Assembly (NCBI GenBank): GCA_964630925.1
Contig: CAZVZK010000072.1
Coordinates: forward strand, 1-51,632
Source of the DNA: RGDT01 sp964630925
Lineage (GTDB): Bacteria > Planctomycetota > Planctomycetia > Gemmatales > Gemmataceae
Length of the DNA stretch: 51,632 nt
Reading direction: 5' to 3'
A program made the translations under genes and the position numbers. The stretch's first letter is position 1; each line of letters opens with the position of its first letter. The notes beneath the pieces are model-generated. The model was given only the letters and a program-made list of their open reading frames with translations, was not told the DNA's origin and made no database searches. Positions 24,022 to 32,078 of this stretch are shown in pieces.

Positions 24022-26069
24022 CCGCCATCCTCCTCCTTGCCCTCGCCGCCGGCCCCGCCGTCGAAAACACCTTCGCCACCGGCTGGCGCGGCAACGGCAC
24101 CGGCCTGTACCCCGACTCCACGGCGCCCACCGAGTGGCACCGCATCCCGCGCGGCGCCCTCGACGGCCTGACCGCCCGCGCCGGCAAGGCCGGGGACGGC
24201 GTCGCGGTCCGCAAGGGGCTCCTGCGCCATTGGCTCGTCCTGGGACCGTTCCCCGTCAAGGACTCCGTGCGCGGCTTCGCCGAGGCGCCATTCGCCGAGC
24301 CGTCGTTAGACCCCGCGCCCGGCGACAAGGCCGGCGGGCTGGAGTGGAAGGCGCTCACGTCGCCCGACGACGACATCTTCGTCTTCGGCACCGCCGTGCC
24401 GCCGTGGCTCGACCTCGGCAAGGCGCTCGGCTACAGGAAGAACCAGGTCGCCTACGCCCACACCCGCCTGCACTCCCCCAAGGGCGGCAAGGCCCGCGTC
24501 GTGATCGACCACGGCAACGGGCTGGCGGCGTGGGTCAACGGCAAGGAGGCGTACCGCTCCGCCGAGCGTCGCATCCAGCTCGGCTACTACCCGCAGCTGA
24601 GCAAGTTCGAGCTGGCCCACGCCGACCCGGAGTCGCCCTCGTTCGACATCGACCTGAAGCCCGGCTGGAACCGCCTCCTCTTGAAGCTCGCCGCAGACAA
24701 CAAGGACGGCTTCACCGACATGCGGTGCATGCTGCGTCTGATGGACCCGCCGGACGTGAAGTACGAGACGAAGAACGTCCGCTGGATGGCACCGCTGCCG
24801 GGCCGCAGCACGTCCACGCCGATCCTCGCCGGCGGCAAGGTGTTCGTGATGTGCGAGCCGGACCAGCTCGTCTGCCTCGACAAGCTCACCGGGCGCGCCC
24901 TCTGGACCGAGTACATCAACTACTTCGAGGCCCTGCCGCCCGAGGAGAAGCGCAAGCGCCCGGCCTACGCCACGAAGATCGACCCGCTGATGGCCTCGCT
25001 GCGGAAGGAGGCCGACCCGCGCAAGCGCCTGCGCCTGCGGGCCGAGATGCAGCAGGAGCTGCTGGCCATCGACAGGGACCGCTTCCGCATCGCCGGCAGC
25101 GGGCACTTCGAGTCGCACTTCGGCATCGTCGGCTTCACGATGCCGACCCCCGTGAGCGACGGCGCGCACGTCTGGGTGTGGAGCGGCATGGGCGTCGCCG
25201 CCTGCTACACGCTCGACGGCAAGCGGCGTTGGATCACGCGCGTCGAGGCGACGGAGCTGAACTACGGCTCGTCGCCGGCGCTGGCGGGCGGCGTCCTGGC
25301 GGTCTTCCAGAACAAGCTGTACGGCCTGGACGCCATGTCGGGCGCGCTGAAGTGGGAACAGCCGCGGGTGCGGTACAACATCGCGGCGATCCTGGCCGGG
25401 CGTCTGAACGGCGAGGCGGTGTTCGTGACGCAGCGCGGCGACGCGGTGCGCCCGTCGGACGGTGAGCTGCTCTTCTGGCAGCGCGAGAGCAGCCTGTCCG
25501 GCGACACCGGCTGGTCGCCACCGGTGATCCTCGGCGGCCGCGTCTACTCGCCGAAGTACGGCGTGACGAACCTGCGCGTCTTCGACTACGCCGGCACATG
25601 GAAGCCGGCGTCACGCACGATCCAACTGCCGGAAGAGGTGTCGCGGCGGGACGGACGGTGGATCGACCGCTGGACGGCGGGCTCCCCGCTCGTCCACGAC
25701 GGCCACGCGTACCAGAGCGACATCTACCATTCGCTGTACGTCAGCGATCTGAAGACGGGCAAGATGGTGGTCCGCCGCGAGATGGAGATGGAGGGCCTGA
25801 CGCACTACAACGCGGTGGCCGTCGCCGCCAGCCCGACGCTGCTCGGCAGGCACGTCGTCGTCCAGGACAACCAGGGGACGGCGCTCGTGCTGTCGCCGGG
25901 AGTGAGGTACCAGGTGGTATCACGGAACCGGCTGGCGACGCAGATGCCGCGGCGCCTGCCGATCCCGGCGCAGGAGACGATCGGCTACGCCCCGCCCGTG
26001 GCGGACGGCGACAGGCTGTACATCCGGGGCGAGGGCCACCTGTACTGCATCGCGAAGGACGGCGGCTGA
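24018..26069 (+). CDS. PQQ-like beta-propeller protein
   Basis: The 683-aa protein starts with a short hydrophobic signal-like segment (MTAILLLALAAGPA). Residues 25-260 are a beta-rich region with a GLLRHWLVLGPFP motif and a carbohydrate-binding-like sandwich (VVIDHGNGLAAWVNGKEAYR). The rest is a propeller with PQQ-repeat blades: LVCLDKLTGRALWTEY, GVAACYTLDGKRRWITRVEA, NKLYGLDAMSGALKWEQ, LYVSDLKTGKMVVRREM and GHLYCIAKDGG. Tryptophan docking motifs are degenerate, so PQQ binding itself is uncertain. It probably works in the periplasm. It is coupled to the BFD-like gene and diverges from the cytochrome pair. Confidence 0.82.
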   Translation: MTAILLLALAAGPAVENTFATGWRGNGTGLYPDSTAPTEWHRIPRGALDGLTARAGKAGDGVAVRKGLLRHWLVLGPFPVKDSVRGFAEAPFAEPSLDPAPGDKAGGLEWKALTSPDDDIFVFGTAVPPWLDLGKALGYRKNQVAYAHTRLHSPKGGKARVVIDHGNGLAAWVNGKEAYRSAERRIQLGYYPQLSKFELAHADPESPSFDIDLKPGWNRLLLKLAADNKDGFTDMRCMLRLMDPPDVKYETKNVRWMAPLPGRSTSTPILAGGKVFVMCEPDQLVCLDKLTGRALWTEYINYFEALPPEEKRKRPAYATKIDPLMASLRKEADPRKRLRLRAEMQQELLAIDRDRFRIAGSGHFESHFGIVGFTMPTPVSDGAHVWVWSGMGVAACYTLDGKRRWITRVEATELNYGSSPALAGGVLAVFQNKLYGLDAMSGALKWEQPRVRYNIAAILAGRLNGEAVFVTQRGDAVRPSDGELLFWQRESSLSGDTGWSPPVILGGRVYSPKYGVTNLRVFDYAGTWKPASRTIQLPEEVSRRDGRWIDRWTAGSPLVHDGHAYQSDIYHSLYVSDLKTGKMVVRREMEMEGLTHYNAVAVAASPTLLGRHVVVQDNQGTALVLSPGVRYQVVSRNRLATQMPRRLPIPAQETIGYAPPVADGDRLYIRGEGHLYCIAKDGG

Positions 26070-26108
26070 TCGGTGGATGAGCGGGCGGGGCTGGGCTTGG
26101 TCCAACGG

Positions 26109-26342
26109 TCAGCCGCGTACCCGCCTGCTGACGATGTCCTGATACGCTTGATCCCACAATTCGTAAAGCCGTCTGGCTCCCATCGCTGGCACTTGGAACC
26201 CCTCGGCGATCATCGCGGCCAAGCAATCGTCGTAGCTCGCGCTTCGGTTCGCGCCAACAAAGTCGTTGATCCACCCTCGTAGATCGTCCGCGCTCAACTT
26301 GCTTCGGTCGATCCGCTCCCTTCGGGGCCTGCTATCGCTCAT
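26109..26342 (-). CDS. Small protein of unknown function, second gene of an antitoxin-like pair
   Basis: The 77-aa charged protein has the central stretch LSADDLRGWINDFVGANRSA and YDDCLAAMIAEGF. GGGAGGA precedes the ATG at 26342. It starts 22 nt after the stop of an antitoxin-like gene and is probably cotranscribed with it. It has no PIN, RelE or other toxin motif that I recognise. It could be a new toxin type, a second antitoxin, or an unrelated small protein. Confidence 0.55.
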   Translation of the reverse strand: MSDSRPRRERIDRSKLSADDLRGWINDFVGANRSASYDDCLAAMIAEGFQVPAMGARRLYELWDQAYQDIVSRRVRG

Positions 26343-26364
26343 CGCATCAGTCCTCCCGGCCGGA

Positions 26365-26598
26365 TCATGGCATCGGATCCCGCTCCTCGTACTCGCCCTG
26401 CTCGGGCCTCTCCCAATCCCCCTGCCATTTCCCTGCCGTCGCCAGGATGGCCTCGCGCCATTCCTCCTGCGACATCGTCGCCGTGGCCGGCTCGACCGTG
26501 ACCACGACCTCCGTGTCCGCGTCGGCCGGCCCTAAGGGCACGGCCAGATGCAGCACGCTATCGCTCCCGACACGGGATCTCACCACGACCCGATTCAT
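26365..26598 (-). CDS. Antitoxin-like small protein
   Basis: The 77-aa protein begins MNRVVVRSRVGSDSVLHLAV, then VPLGPADADTEVVVTVEP and MSQEEWREAILATAGKW, ending WERPEQGEYEERDPMP. From memory this matches a planctomycete/cyanobacterial family normally sitting just upstream of a PIN-domain (VapC) toxin gene: a beta-rich DNA-binding N-terminus and a toxin-wrapping tail. GAGGAG precedes the ATG at 26598. Here the next gene does not encode a PIN protein. Confidence 0.65.
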   Translation of the reverse strand: MNRVVVRSRVGSDSVLHLAVPLGPADADTEVVVTVEPATATMSQEEWREAILATAGKWQGDWERPEQGEYEERDPMP

Positions 26599-26696
26599 GC
26601 GGATGACTCCTCGTTGAAGCCGGCCCCGCCGTGTATCACACACCACAGCCCGCGTCGTGTCAACCGCCTTCTCTCTCCCTCCACAAGGAGCCCGCC

Positions 26697-27683
26697 ATGC
26701 GCCGCGCGTCCCTGGCCCTGATCCCCCTCCTCGCCCTCACCCTCCCCGCGGCCGACGACAAGGAGCCGGCGCCGCTCAAGGTCGGCATCATCGGCCTCGA
26801 CACGTCGCACGTCGTCGCCTTCACCAACATCCTCAACAAGAAGGACAACAAGGGCCCGCTCGCCAACATCCGCGTCGTCGCCGCCTTCCCCGCCGGCAGC
26901 CCCGACCTGCCCATCTCCAAGGACCGCCTCGAGGGGTTCACCAAGACCCTCAAGGAGAAGCACGGCGTCGAGATCGTCGACTCCATCCCCGACCTCCTCA
27001 AGAAGGTCGATGTCGTCCTCCTGGAGAGCGTGGACGGCAGGCCGCACCTCGCCCAGGCCCGCCCCGTCATCGAGGCCGGCAAGCCGCTGTTCATCGACAA
27101 GCCCGTCGCCGCCTCCCTCGCCGACACCATCGAGATCTTCGCCCTCGCCAAGAAACACAAGGTCCCCTGCTTCAGCAGCTCCTCCCTGCGCTTCTCCGAC
27201 AAGCTCAAGGCCCTCGCCTCCGACAAGTCCATCGGCAAGCTCGAACGCTGCGACACCACCGGCCCCGTCAGCCCCCTCGCCGGCCACCCCGAGCTGTTCT
27301 TCTACGGCATCCACGGCATCGAGATGCTGTTCACCGTCCTCGGCCCCGGCTGCGAGTCGGTGACCTGGAAGGACGGCGTCGTCACCGGCAAGTGGAAGGA
27401 CGGGCGGATCGGCACCTTCAAGCCGGAAAAGGGGTACAAGGCCAAGGTAACGGGCGACAAGGGCACCGCGGAGAGCGGCGGCGGTGACTACAACGGCCTG
27501 GTGAGGGCCATCGCCGTCTTTTTCCGGGACGGCAAGCCGCCGGTCCCTGCCGAGGACACCATCGACATCGTCGCCTTCATGGTGGCGGCGGAGGAGAGCA
27601 AGAAGGCGGACGGCAAGGAGGTCACCATCGCCGACGTGATGAAGAAGGCGCGCGACGAGATCGCGGCGCGTGGCAAGAAGTGA
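26697..27683 (+). CDS. Gfo/Idh/MocA-family oxidoreductase, exported
   Basis: The 328-aa protein has a signal peptide (MRRASLALIPLLALTLPAAD) and then the family's Rossmann start LKVGIIGLDTSHVVAFTNIL (the usual GxGxxG is reduced to GIIGLDTSH). DVVLLESVDGRPHLAQARPV and the signature GKPLFIDKPVAASLADT carry the conserved EKP-like Lys (IDKP). SPLAGHPELFFYGIHGIEML and the C-terminal alpha/beta domain follow. AAGGAG precedes the ATG at 26697. It may act on a sugar or sugar derivative in the periplasm, but the altered nucleotide loop leaves activity open. Confidence 0.8.
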   Translation: MRRASLALIPLLALTLPAADDKEPAPLKVGIIGLDTSHVVAFTNILNKKDNKGPLANIRVVAAFPAGSPDLPISKDRLEGFTKTLKEKHGVEIVDSIPDLLKKVDVVLLESVDGRPHLAQARPVIEAGKPLFIDKPVAASLADTIEIFALAKKHKVPCFSSSSLRFSDKLKALASDKSIGKLERCDTTGPVSPLAGHPELFFYGIHGIEMLFTVLGPGCESVTWKDGVVTGKWKDGRIGTFKPEKGYKAKVTGDKGTAESGGGDYNGLVRAIAVFFRDGKPPVPAEDTIDIVAFMVAAEESKKADGKEVTIADVMKKARDEIAARGKK

Positions 27684-27739
27684 CGCGGAGGGAAAGGCAG
27701 CCTGTCATTCCCGGCGTAGCCAGTACGGGGAGGACTCCC

Positions 27740-28579
27740 ATGCCCGACTACGACGGCGGGTTCAAGATCGCGGCCAACGCCTCCGGGGCGGGGCTGGCCC
27801 GGCTGGCCGGCCTGAAGGTGGACGGGTGGACGCCCATCCCGGAGACCGTGCAGACCACGGAGCGCCTGGCCGACAAGGCGTTCAAGGCGAAGCAAGCTGA
27901 TACCGATGTGGTGGTGTACATGGAGGCGTACACCGTCTGGGTGGAGAGCGCGCCGTGGAGCGTGTTGGCCAAGAGCGCCCTGCTCTCCGAGAAGTACAGG
28001 CTGCCCACGAGGACGCTGGTCTTCATCCTCCGCCCCAAGGGCTACAGGGAGCTGGGCGGCACCTTCCGCCTGGAGGCGGGCGGCGAGCCGGCCAGCCAGG
28101 TGTGGTTCCGCGAGGTGCCGATGTGGCGGGTCAAGCCGGAGCCCTGGTGGGACCACCATCCGGGCTTGATGGCGCTGCTGCCCCTGTGCGATCATGGCGT
28201 GGGCGCGGCAGAGGCCGTGGCCTCCGCCGCCGAGTCCATCAAGAACCGCTCTCTGGACAAACATCGCCGGGCGGACCTGCTGGGGACGCTGGCCATATTC
28301 GGGAAGCTGATGGACGAGACGATCGACCCGTTCGCCATCATCGGGAGGAAGCTCATGCACGAATCGCCGATCGTCCAGGAGTGGGTCAGGGAGGGCGAGC
28401 AGAAGGGCGTGCGCCGTGCGGTGCGTAGCCTCCTCGTCGCGCGGTTCGGCGAGCGCAGAGTGAAGCCGCTCGACAAGCGTCTCGACGCGATGACCGATCT
28501 GCCGGAGCTGGAGGCCCTGTTGCGGAAGGTCGCGGACGGTGAGGACCTGGCCGAGCTCAAGAAGCTCCTGCCCTTGTGA
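27740..28579 (+). CDS. Rpn-like / PD-(D/E)XK-type hypothetical protein
   Basis: The 279-aa protein starts at ATG 27740 (MPDYDGGFKIAANA). TDVVVYMEAYTVWVESAPW (residues 54-72) and LPTRTLVFILRPKGY (91-105) resemble the strand-helix core of the planctomycete Rpn-like group, in which a D..ExK-type site is degenerate. The C-terminus (LLVARFGERRVKPLDKRLDA, DLPELEALLRKVADGEDLAE) has the FG-type helical tail seen in DUF4351-containing Rpn relatives. Function unknown; a link to transposition is only by family. Its stop is 3 nt from the convergent gene that ends at 28583. Confidence 0.55.
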   Translation: MPDYDGGFKIAANASGAGLARLAGLKVDGWTPIPETVQTTERLADKAFKAKQADTDVVVYMEAYTVWVESAPWSVLAKSALLSEKYRLPTRTLVFILRPKGYRELGGTFRLEAGGEPASQVWFREVPMWRVKPEPWWDHHPGLMALLPLCDHGVGAAEAVASAAESIKNRSLDKHRRADLLGTLAIFGKLMDETIDPFAIIGRKLMHESPIVQEWVREGEQKGVRRAVRSLLVARFGERRVKPLDKRLDAMTDLPELEALLRKVADGEDLAELKKLLPL

Positions 28580-28582
28580 GGC

Positions 28583-29218
28583 TCACGCCTTGCCGAGTAC
28601 GAGGTCCAACGCCCAGCACCCCCGCACATGCGGCCCAGGCGAGCGGAGATGAGCGAGGATGTCGGCGTCGGTGCAACCCGCCTCCTCCAGCGCGTCCGAA
28701 AGCACCGCGAGGCGGGCCACATCGAGAACTCCAGATGGCAGGTGGCGTTGTTCGTAGGCGGCCTCAGCGAGGGTGGCGTGTACGCGCGAAGGGGCCGAGT
28801 GGGGCGTGGCGGGGCGGAACGAGTTGCCGAAGATGTCGCGGGCTACTGCGGTCTGCTCACTGACCGGCCAATCGAGTTGGAAGAGGACGTTTGTCGCGGC
28901 CTCGTCGGCCTTGCGCGCCAGGGCGTGCGAAACAGCCGCCTTTGCAGGACCCCGCCGATGCCTGTATTCGTCGTCCTCATGCCAGCCGACATGGTGGGCC
29001 TTCTCCCGCCCCTGTTTCCGCTCCTCCGGCCCTGCTTCCCCCTCGGCCACCCTCTCCGCGAGGTCGATCCCTGCTTGGGCCTCGGGGATGAGCATGTGGG
29101 CGACCTGGCGGCAGCAGGCGGCGGCGAACAGCCGGAGCTTCCGACGGCTCACCTTGCCACGGAGGAATTCAAGCATCCGCTGAGGGTCATCGCACGCCAG
29201 CCACTCCGCCTCCGTCAT
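28583..29218 (-). CDS. Gemmata-type paralogue family protein (MTEAEW family)
   Basis: The 211-aa protein begins MTEAEWLACDDPQRMLEFLR, with SRRKLRLFAAACCRQ, AVARDIFGNSFRP, and the tail LSDALEEAGCTDADILAHLR plus GPHVRGCWALDLVLG. From memory these are the conserved blocks of a family amplified in Gemmataceae, function unknown. A GTG two codons upstream (29224) overlaps the ATPase stop; the ATG at 29218 is preferred. It is coupled to the AAA+ ATPase gene. Confidence 0.7.
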   Translation of the reverse strand: MTEAEWLACDDPQRMLEFLRGKVSRRKLRLFAAACCRQVAHMLIPEAQAGIDLAERVAEGEAGPEERKQGREKAHHVGWHEDDEYRHRRGPAKAAVSHALARKADEAATNVLFQLDWPVSEQTAVARDIFGNSFRPATPHSAPSRVHATLAEAAYEQRHLPSGVLDVARLAVLSDALEEAGCTDADILAHLRSPGPHVRGCWALDLVLGKA

Positions 29219-29220
29219 CG

Positions 29221-30636
29221 TCACCGCACCTCGTAGGTGATCCGCCCGTGTTTCTGCGAGCGGCTGATGCGGTCACTCGCGTACAACCCCGCCAGCACGA
29301 ACTCCACGCACGACGCCCGCACCGCCTCGCTCTCCGCCGCGTTCACCTCGAACGCCTTCTCCCACGCCTTCGGCACGCGCTTGAGCCTCTCCGCGTAGTG
29401 GGCGCTCGGCAGCATGTCGCCCACCTCCACCTTCACGCCCTTGCCGAACACCTGCGCGATCTCCTCCAGCCCCCCACGCTCCACGTACTCCTCGAACACC
29501 TTGCGGATCGCCTCCGCCACCACCGCGTCCAGCACCTGACGCTCGCTCATCTGCTGGCTGCCCATCAGGTCCAGCTCCAGCTTGCCAAGCGCCGAGCTGT
29601 AGATGTGCCCCAGGTCGCTGATCCGCGGCACCGCAGGCCGCTCGTTCAGACGCACGGCCCGGTGCCGGGCGCTCGCCACCATCGTCCGGTAGTTGGCGAT
29701 AGAGAACCGCGCCGACACCCCGGACTGGTGATCGACGTACTTCGACTTCCTCGCGCAGATGCTGATCTGCTCCACGATCTCCTTCATGAACAGCGGCACC
29801 ACGACCGGGTCGTCGCCGCCGAGGTCGATGGCCGCCTCCGCCTCCATGATCTCGATGCCGAGGGCGCGGTCGAGCGGGTAGTGCGTGTGGATGGTCGAGC
29901 CGATGCGGTCCTTGAGCTGCGGGATCACCTTGCCCGAGCGGTTGTACGTCGCCGGGTTGGCGCTGAAGAGGATCAGGACGTCCAGGTCGAACTGGATGGG
30001 GTAGCCGCGGATCTGCACGTCGCGCTCTTCGAGGATGTTGAACAGGCCGACCTGCACCAGCTCGTCCAGCTCCGGCACCTCGTTCATCGCGAAGACACCG
30101 CGGTGCATGCGCGGGATCAGGCCGAAGTGCAGCGCCTCCTCCGCCGACATGCTCGACCCCGCCGCCAGCTTCGCCGGGTCGATCTCACCGATCACGTCCG
30201 CGAACTTGGTGCCCGGCGCCAGACGCTCCGCGTACCTCTCGCGCCTGGGCCACCACGCCACGGGCACCTCCTCCTCGGGCCTGCCGGCGACGAGGCGCTT
30301 GCCGAGGGCCGTGATGGGGCGGTACGGGTCCTCGTGGACCGGGCAGCCGGGGATGTCGAGGTAGGGGATCTCGTCGTCGAGAAACCGCACCAGCGAGCGC
30401 ATGAGCCGGCTCTTGGCCTGGCCCTTCTCGCCGAGGAAGAGCATGTCGTGGCCGGCGATCAGGGCGAGGTTGATCTCGGGGATCACCGTGCTGTCGTAGC
30501 CCACGATGCCGGGGAAGAGGTCGGCGCTCTCGCGGAGCATGCGCAGGAAGTTGTCGCGGATCTCGTGCTTGACGCTCTTGGAACGCCAGCCGCTGGCACG
30601 AAGGGCCGCCAGCGTCGCTGGCCGGGCAGATGTCAC
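29221..30636 (-). CDS. MoxR/magnesium-chelatase-like AAA+ ATPase
   Basis: The 471-aa protein starts at GTG 30636, with GGAGG 7 nt upstream; the longer frame to 30750 lacks a site. Walker A is GEKGQAKS (69-76). The Walker B region is RGVFAMNEVPELDELVQVGL, with Asn-Glu in place of Asp-Glu, as I recall for this subgroup. ILEERDVQIRGYPIQFDLDV, the sensor-1 VLILFSANPATYN and KDRIGSTIHTHYP (arginine finger region) follow, and VSARFSIANYRTM resembles the chelatase lid. These ATPases usually pair with a von Willebrand A partner to insert metals or remodel proteins. None is encoded here: the next gene is the MTEAEW-family protein. Confidence 0.85.
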   Translation of the reverse strand: MTSARPATLAALRASGWRSKSVKHEIRDNFLRMLRESADLFPGIVGYDSTVIPEINLALIAGHDMLFLGEKGQAKSRLMRSLVRFLDDEIPYLDIPGCPVHEDPYRPITALGKRLVAGRPEEEVPVAWWPRRERYAERLAPGTKFADVIGEIDPAKLAAGSSMSAEEALHFGLIPRMHRGVFAMNEVPELDELVQVGLFNILEERDVQIRGYPIQFDLDVLILFSANPATYNRSGKVIPQLKDRIGSTIHTHYPLDRALGIEIMEAEAAIDLGGDDPVVVPLFMKEIVEQISICARKSKYVDHQSGVSARFSIANYRTMVASARHRAVRLNERPAVPRISDLGHIYSSALGKLELDLMGSQQMSERQVLDAVVAEAIRKVFEEYVERGGLEEIAQVFGKGVKVEVGDMLPSAHYAERLKRVPKAWEKAFEVNAAESEAVRASCVEFVLAGLYASDRISRSQKHGRITYEVR

Positions 30637-30746
30637 GGTCTCGCCTCCGTATCGATTCGGGCACGGAGGTATTGTAGGCGCGGCACCCGACGCACGAGCG
30701 GCGGGGCACCGAGCGCCCCGCCCGGCCGCCCAGCCCCGGCACGGCA

Positions 30747-32078
30747 TCACGGGGGGATCCGACCCTCGCGGCGCAGCTTGATCAGCCCCGACTCAATCTG
30801 CCGCTCCGCGAGGCGCAGCACCTCCGGCGGCGACCCGCGGTACATCTCCACCGCCAATTCCGCGACCGGACGCGCCCCGCCGGCCACCGCCGCCAGCAGC
30901 TGCGCCTCGCGCTCGCGCCGGTGCTTCAGCGCCTGGTCGATCATGTGCTGCCCCCGCATCGTCGGCGGCCCGTGCGCCGGCAGCAGCAGGCGCATCGGCA
31001 GCCCACGCACCCGCTCCAGGGAGGCGACATACTCCGCGAGGTCGCCGTCGTCCGGGTCGATGATCACCGACGACAGCGGCGAGACGAGGTCCGCCGCAAA
31101 GAACAGTTGATGCGCCGGCTCGTGGAACACCAGGTGCCCCGGCGCGTGCCCCGGCGTCAGCAGCGCCCGCATCACCCGCCCGCCGCCGAGGTCGAAGGCG
31201 TCTCCCTCCTCGATGGAACGGTCAACCGCGAACGGCAGGCGCGCCGCCGCGTCGCGGTGCGCGAGCAGGGGCGCGTTCAGCTCGCGCCGGCAGCGCTCCG
31301 CCGCGCCGACGTGGTCGGGGTGGTGGTGCGTCAGGATGATCCCGTCGAACCGGCCCTCCAACTGCGAGAGGAGGAGGTCCTGCTCGGCCGGATCCACGGG
31401 GCCGGGGTCCAGGAGCCAGCGCGGCCCGGTGCCCACGACGAACGAGTTGGTGTACCGCGTCGGCGGCAGCCCCTGGCAGTCGCAGGGGATCATCCGCACG
31501 CCGGGGCCGAACCAGATCGGAGGGTGGCGGTTCTCGGCGTCGTCGAGCGCCGCCGCCAGCCGCCCCGCCCACGACTCCGGCGGCGTGCCGCGCAGCAAGT
31601 CGAGGATCGACATCGTCGGAGGCGACAGCGGCAGCGTCCCGGCCTCCCAGCCGGCGAGCGCCTCCTCCGGCGTGTACCAGCCCCCACCCGTCAGCTCACC
31701 AGGCCACACCTCTGCCGACTGCCCGCCAGGCAGCCGCGCGACGAAGAAGCGCGTGTCGAACCGCACCGGGTTGAACGGCGGCGTGATGAGCCGTCCGGCA
31801 GGCAGGAGGGCCGTTCCGGAGACGCCGACGGGGCCCGTGCCGGCCAGGAAGGCGCGCCGCAACGCGGCGGGGTCGGGGACGGGGTCGCCGAGCAGGACGC
31901 CGGTCTCCTCGAACAGCTCGCGCGCGGCGCAGGCGGCGGCGTCCTCGCCCTCATCGACCTTGCCTCCGGGGAAGGCGACCATGCCGGGCATGAAGCGCAG
32001 CGACATCGAGCGCGTCACCAGGAAGACGCGCCCGCGGTCCTCCAGGATCACGCTCGCCGCCGGGAGGAAGCCGCTCAT
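30747..32078 (-). CDS. NUDIX hydrolase fused to LACTB2-like metallo-beta-lactamase
   Basis: The 443-aa protein has a NUDIX domain (about residues 1-175) with a complete box, GX5EX7REUXEEXGU, at 39-61 (GKVDEGE to REXXEETGV). A metallo-beta-lactamase domain (about 190-380) has THHHPDH (HxHxDH, 251-256), TPGHAPGHLVFH (His315), AADLVSP (Asp330) and PAHG (His369). A winged-helix-like tail ends in ESGLIKLRREGRI. This order resembles LACTB2/RNase-Z-like hydrolases with an added N-terminal NUDIX domain. It could hydrolyse nucleotide or CoA derivatives with one domain and RNA or thioesters with the other. Its ATG overlaps the TPR-CHAT stop by 4 nt. Confidence 0.85.
   Translation of the reverse strand: MSGFLPAASVILEDRGRVFLVTRSMSLRFMPGMVAFPGGKVDEGEDAAACAARELFEETGVLLGDPVPDPAALRRAFLAGTGPVGVSGTALLPAGRLITPPFNPVRFDTRFFVARLPGGQSAEVWPGELTGGGWYTPEEALAGWEAGTLPLSPPTMSILDLLRGTPPESWAGRLAAALDDAENRHPPIWFGPGVRMIPCDCQGLPPTRYTNSFVVGTGPRWLLDPGPVDPAEQDLLLSQLEGRFDGIILTHHHPDHVGAAERCRRELNAPLLAHRDAAARLPFAVDRSIEEGDAFDLGGGRVMRALLTPGHAPGHLVFHEPAHQLFFAADLVSPLSSVIIDPDDGDLAEYVASLERVRGLPMRLLLPAHGPPTMRGQHMIDQALKHRREREAQLLAAVAGGARPVAELAVEMYRGSPPEVLRLAERQIESGLIKLRREGRIPP

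Noticed and set aside
26631..26696. Longer N-terminus for the Gfo/Idh/MocA protein
   Set aside because: The extension lacks a ribosome binding site and would hide the signal peptide; AAGGAG precedes the ATG at 26697.
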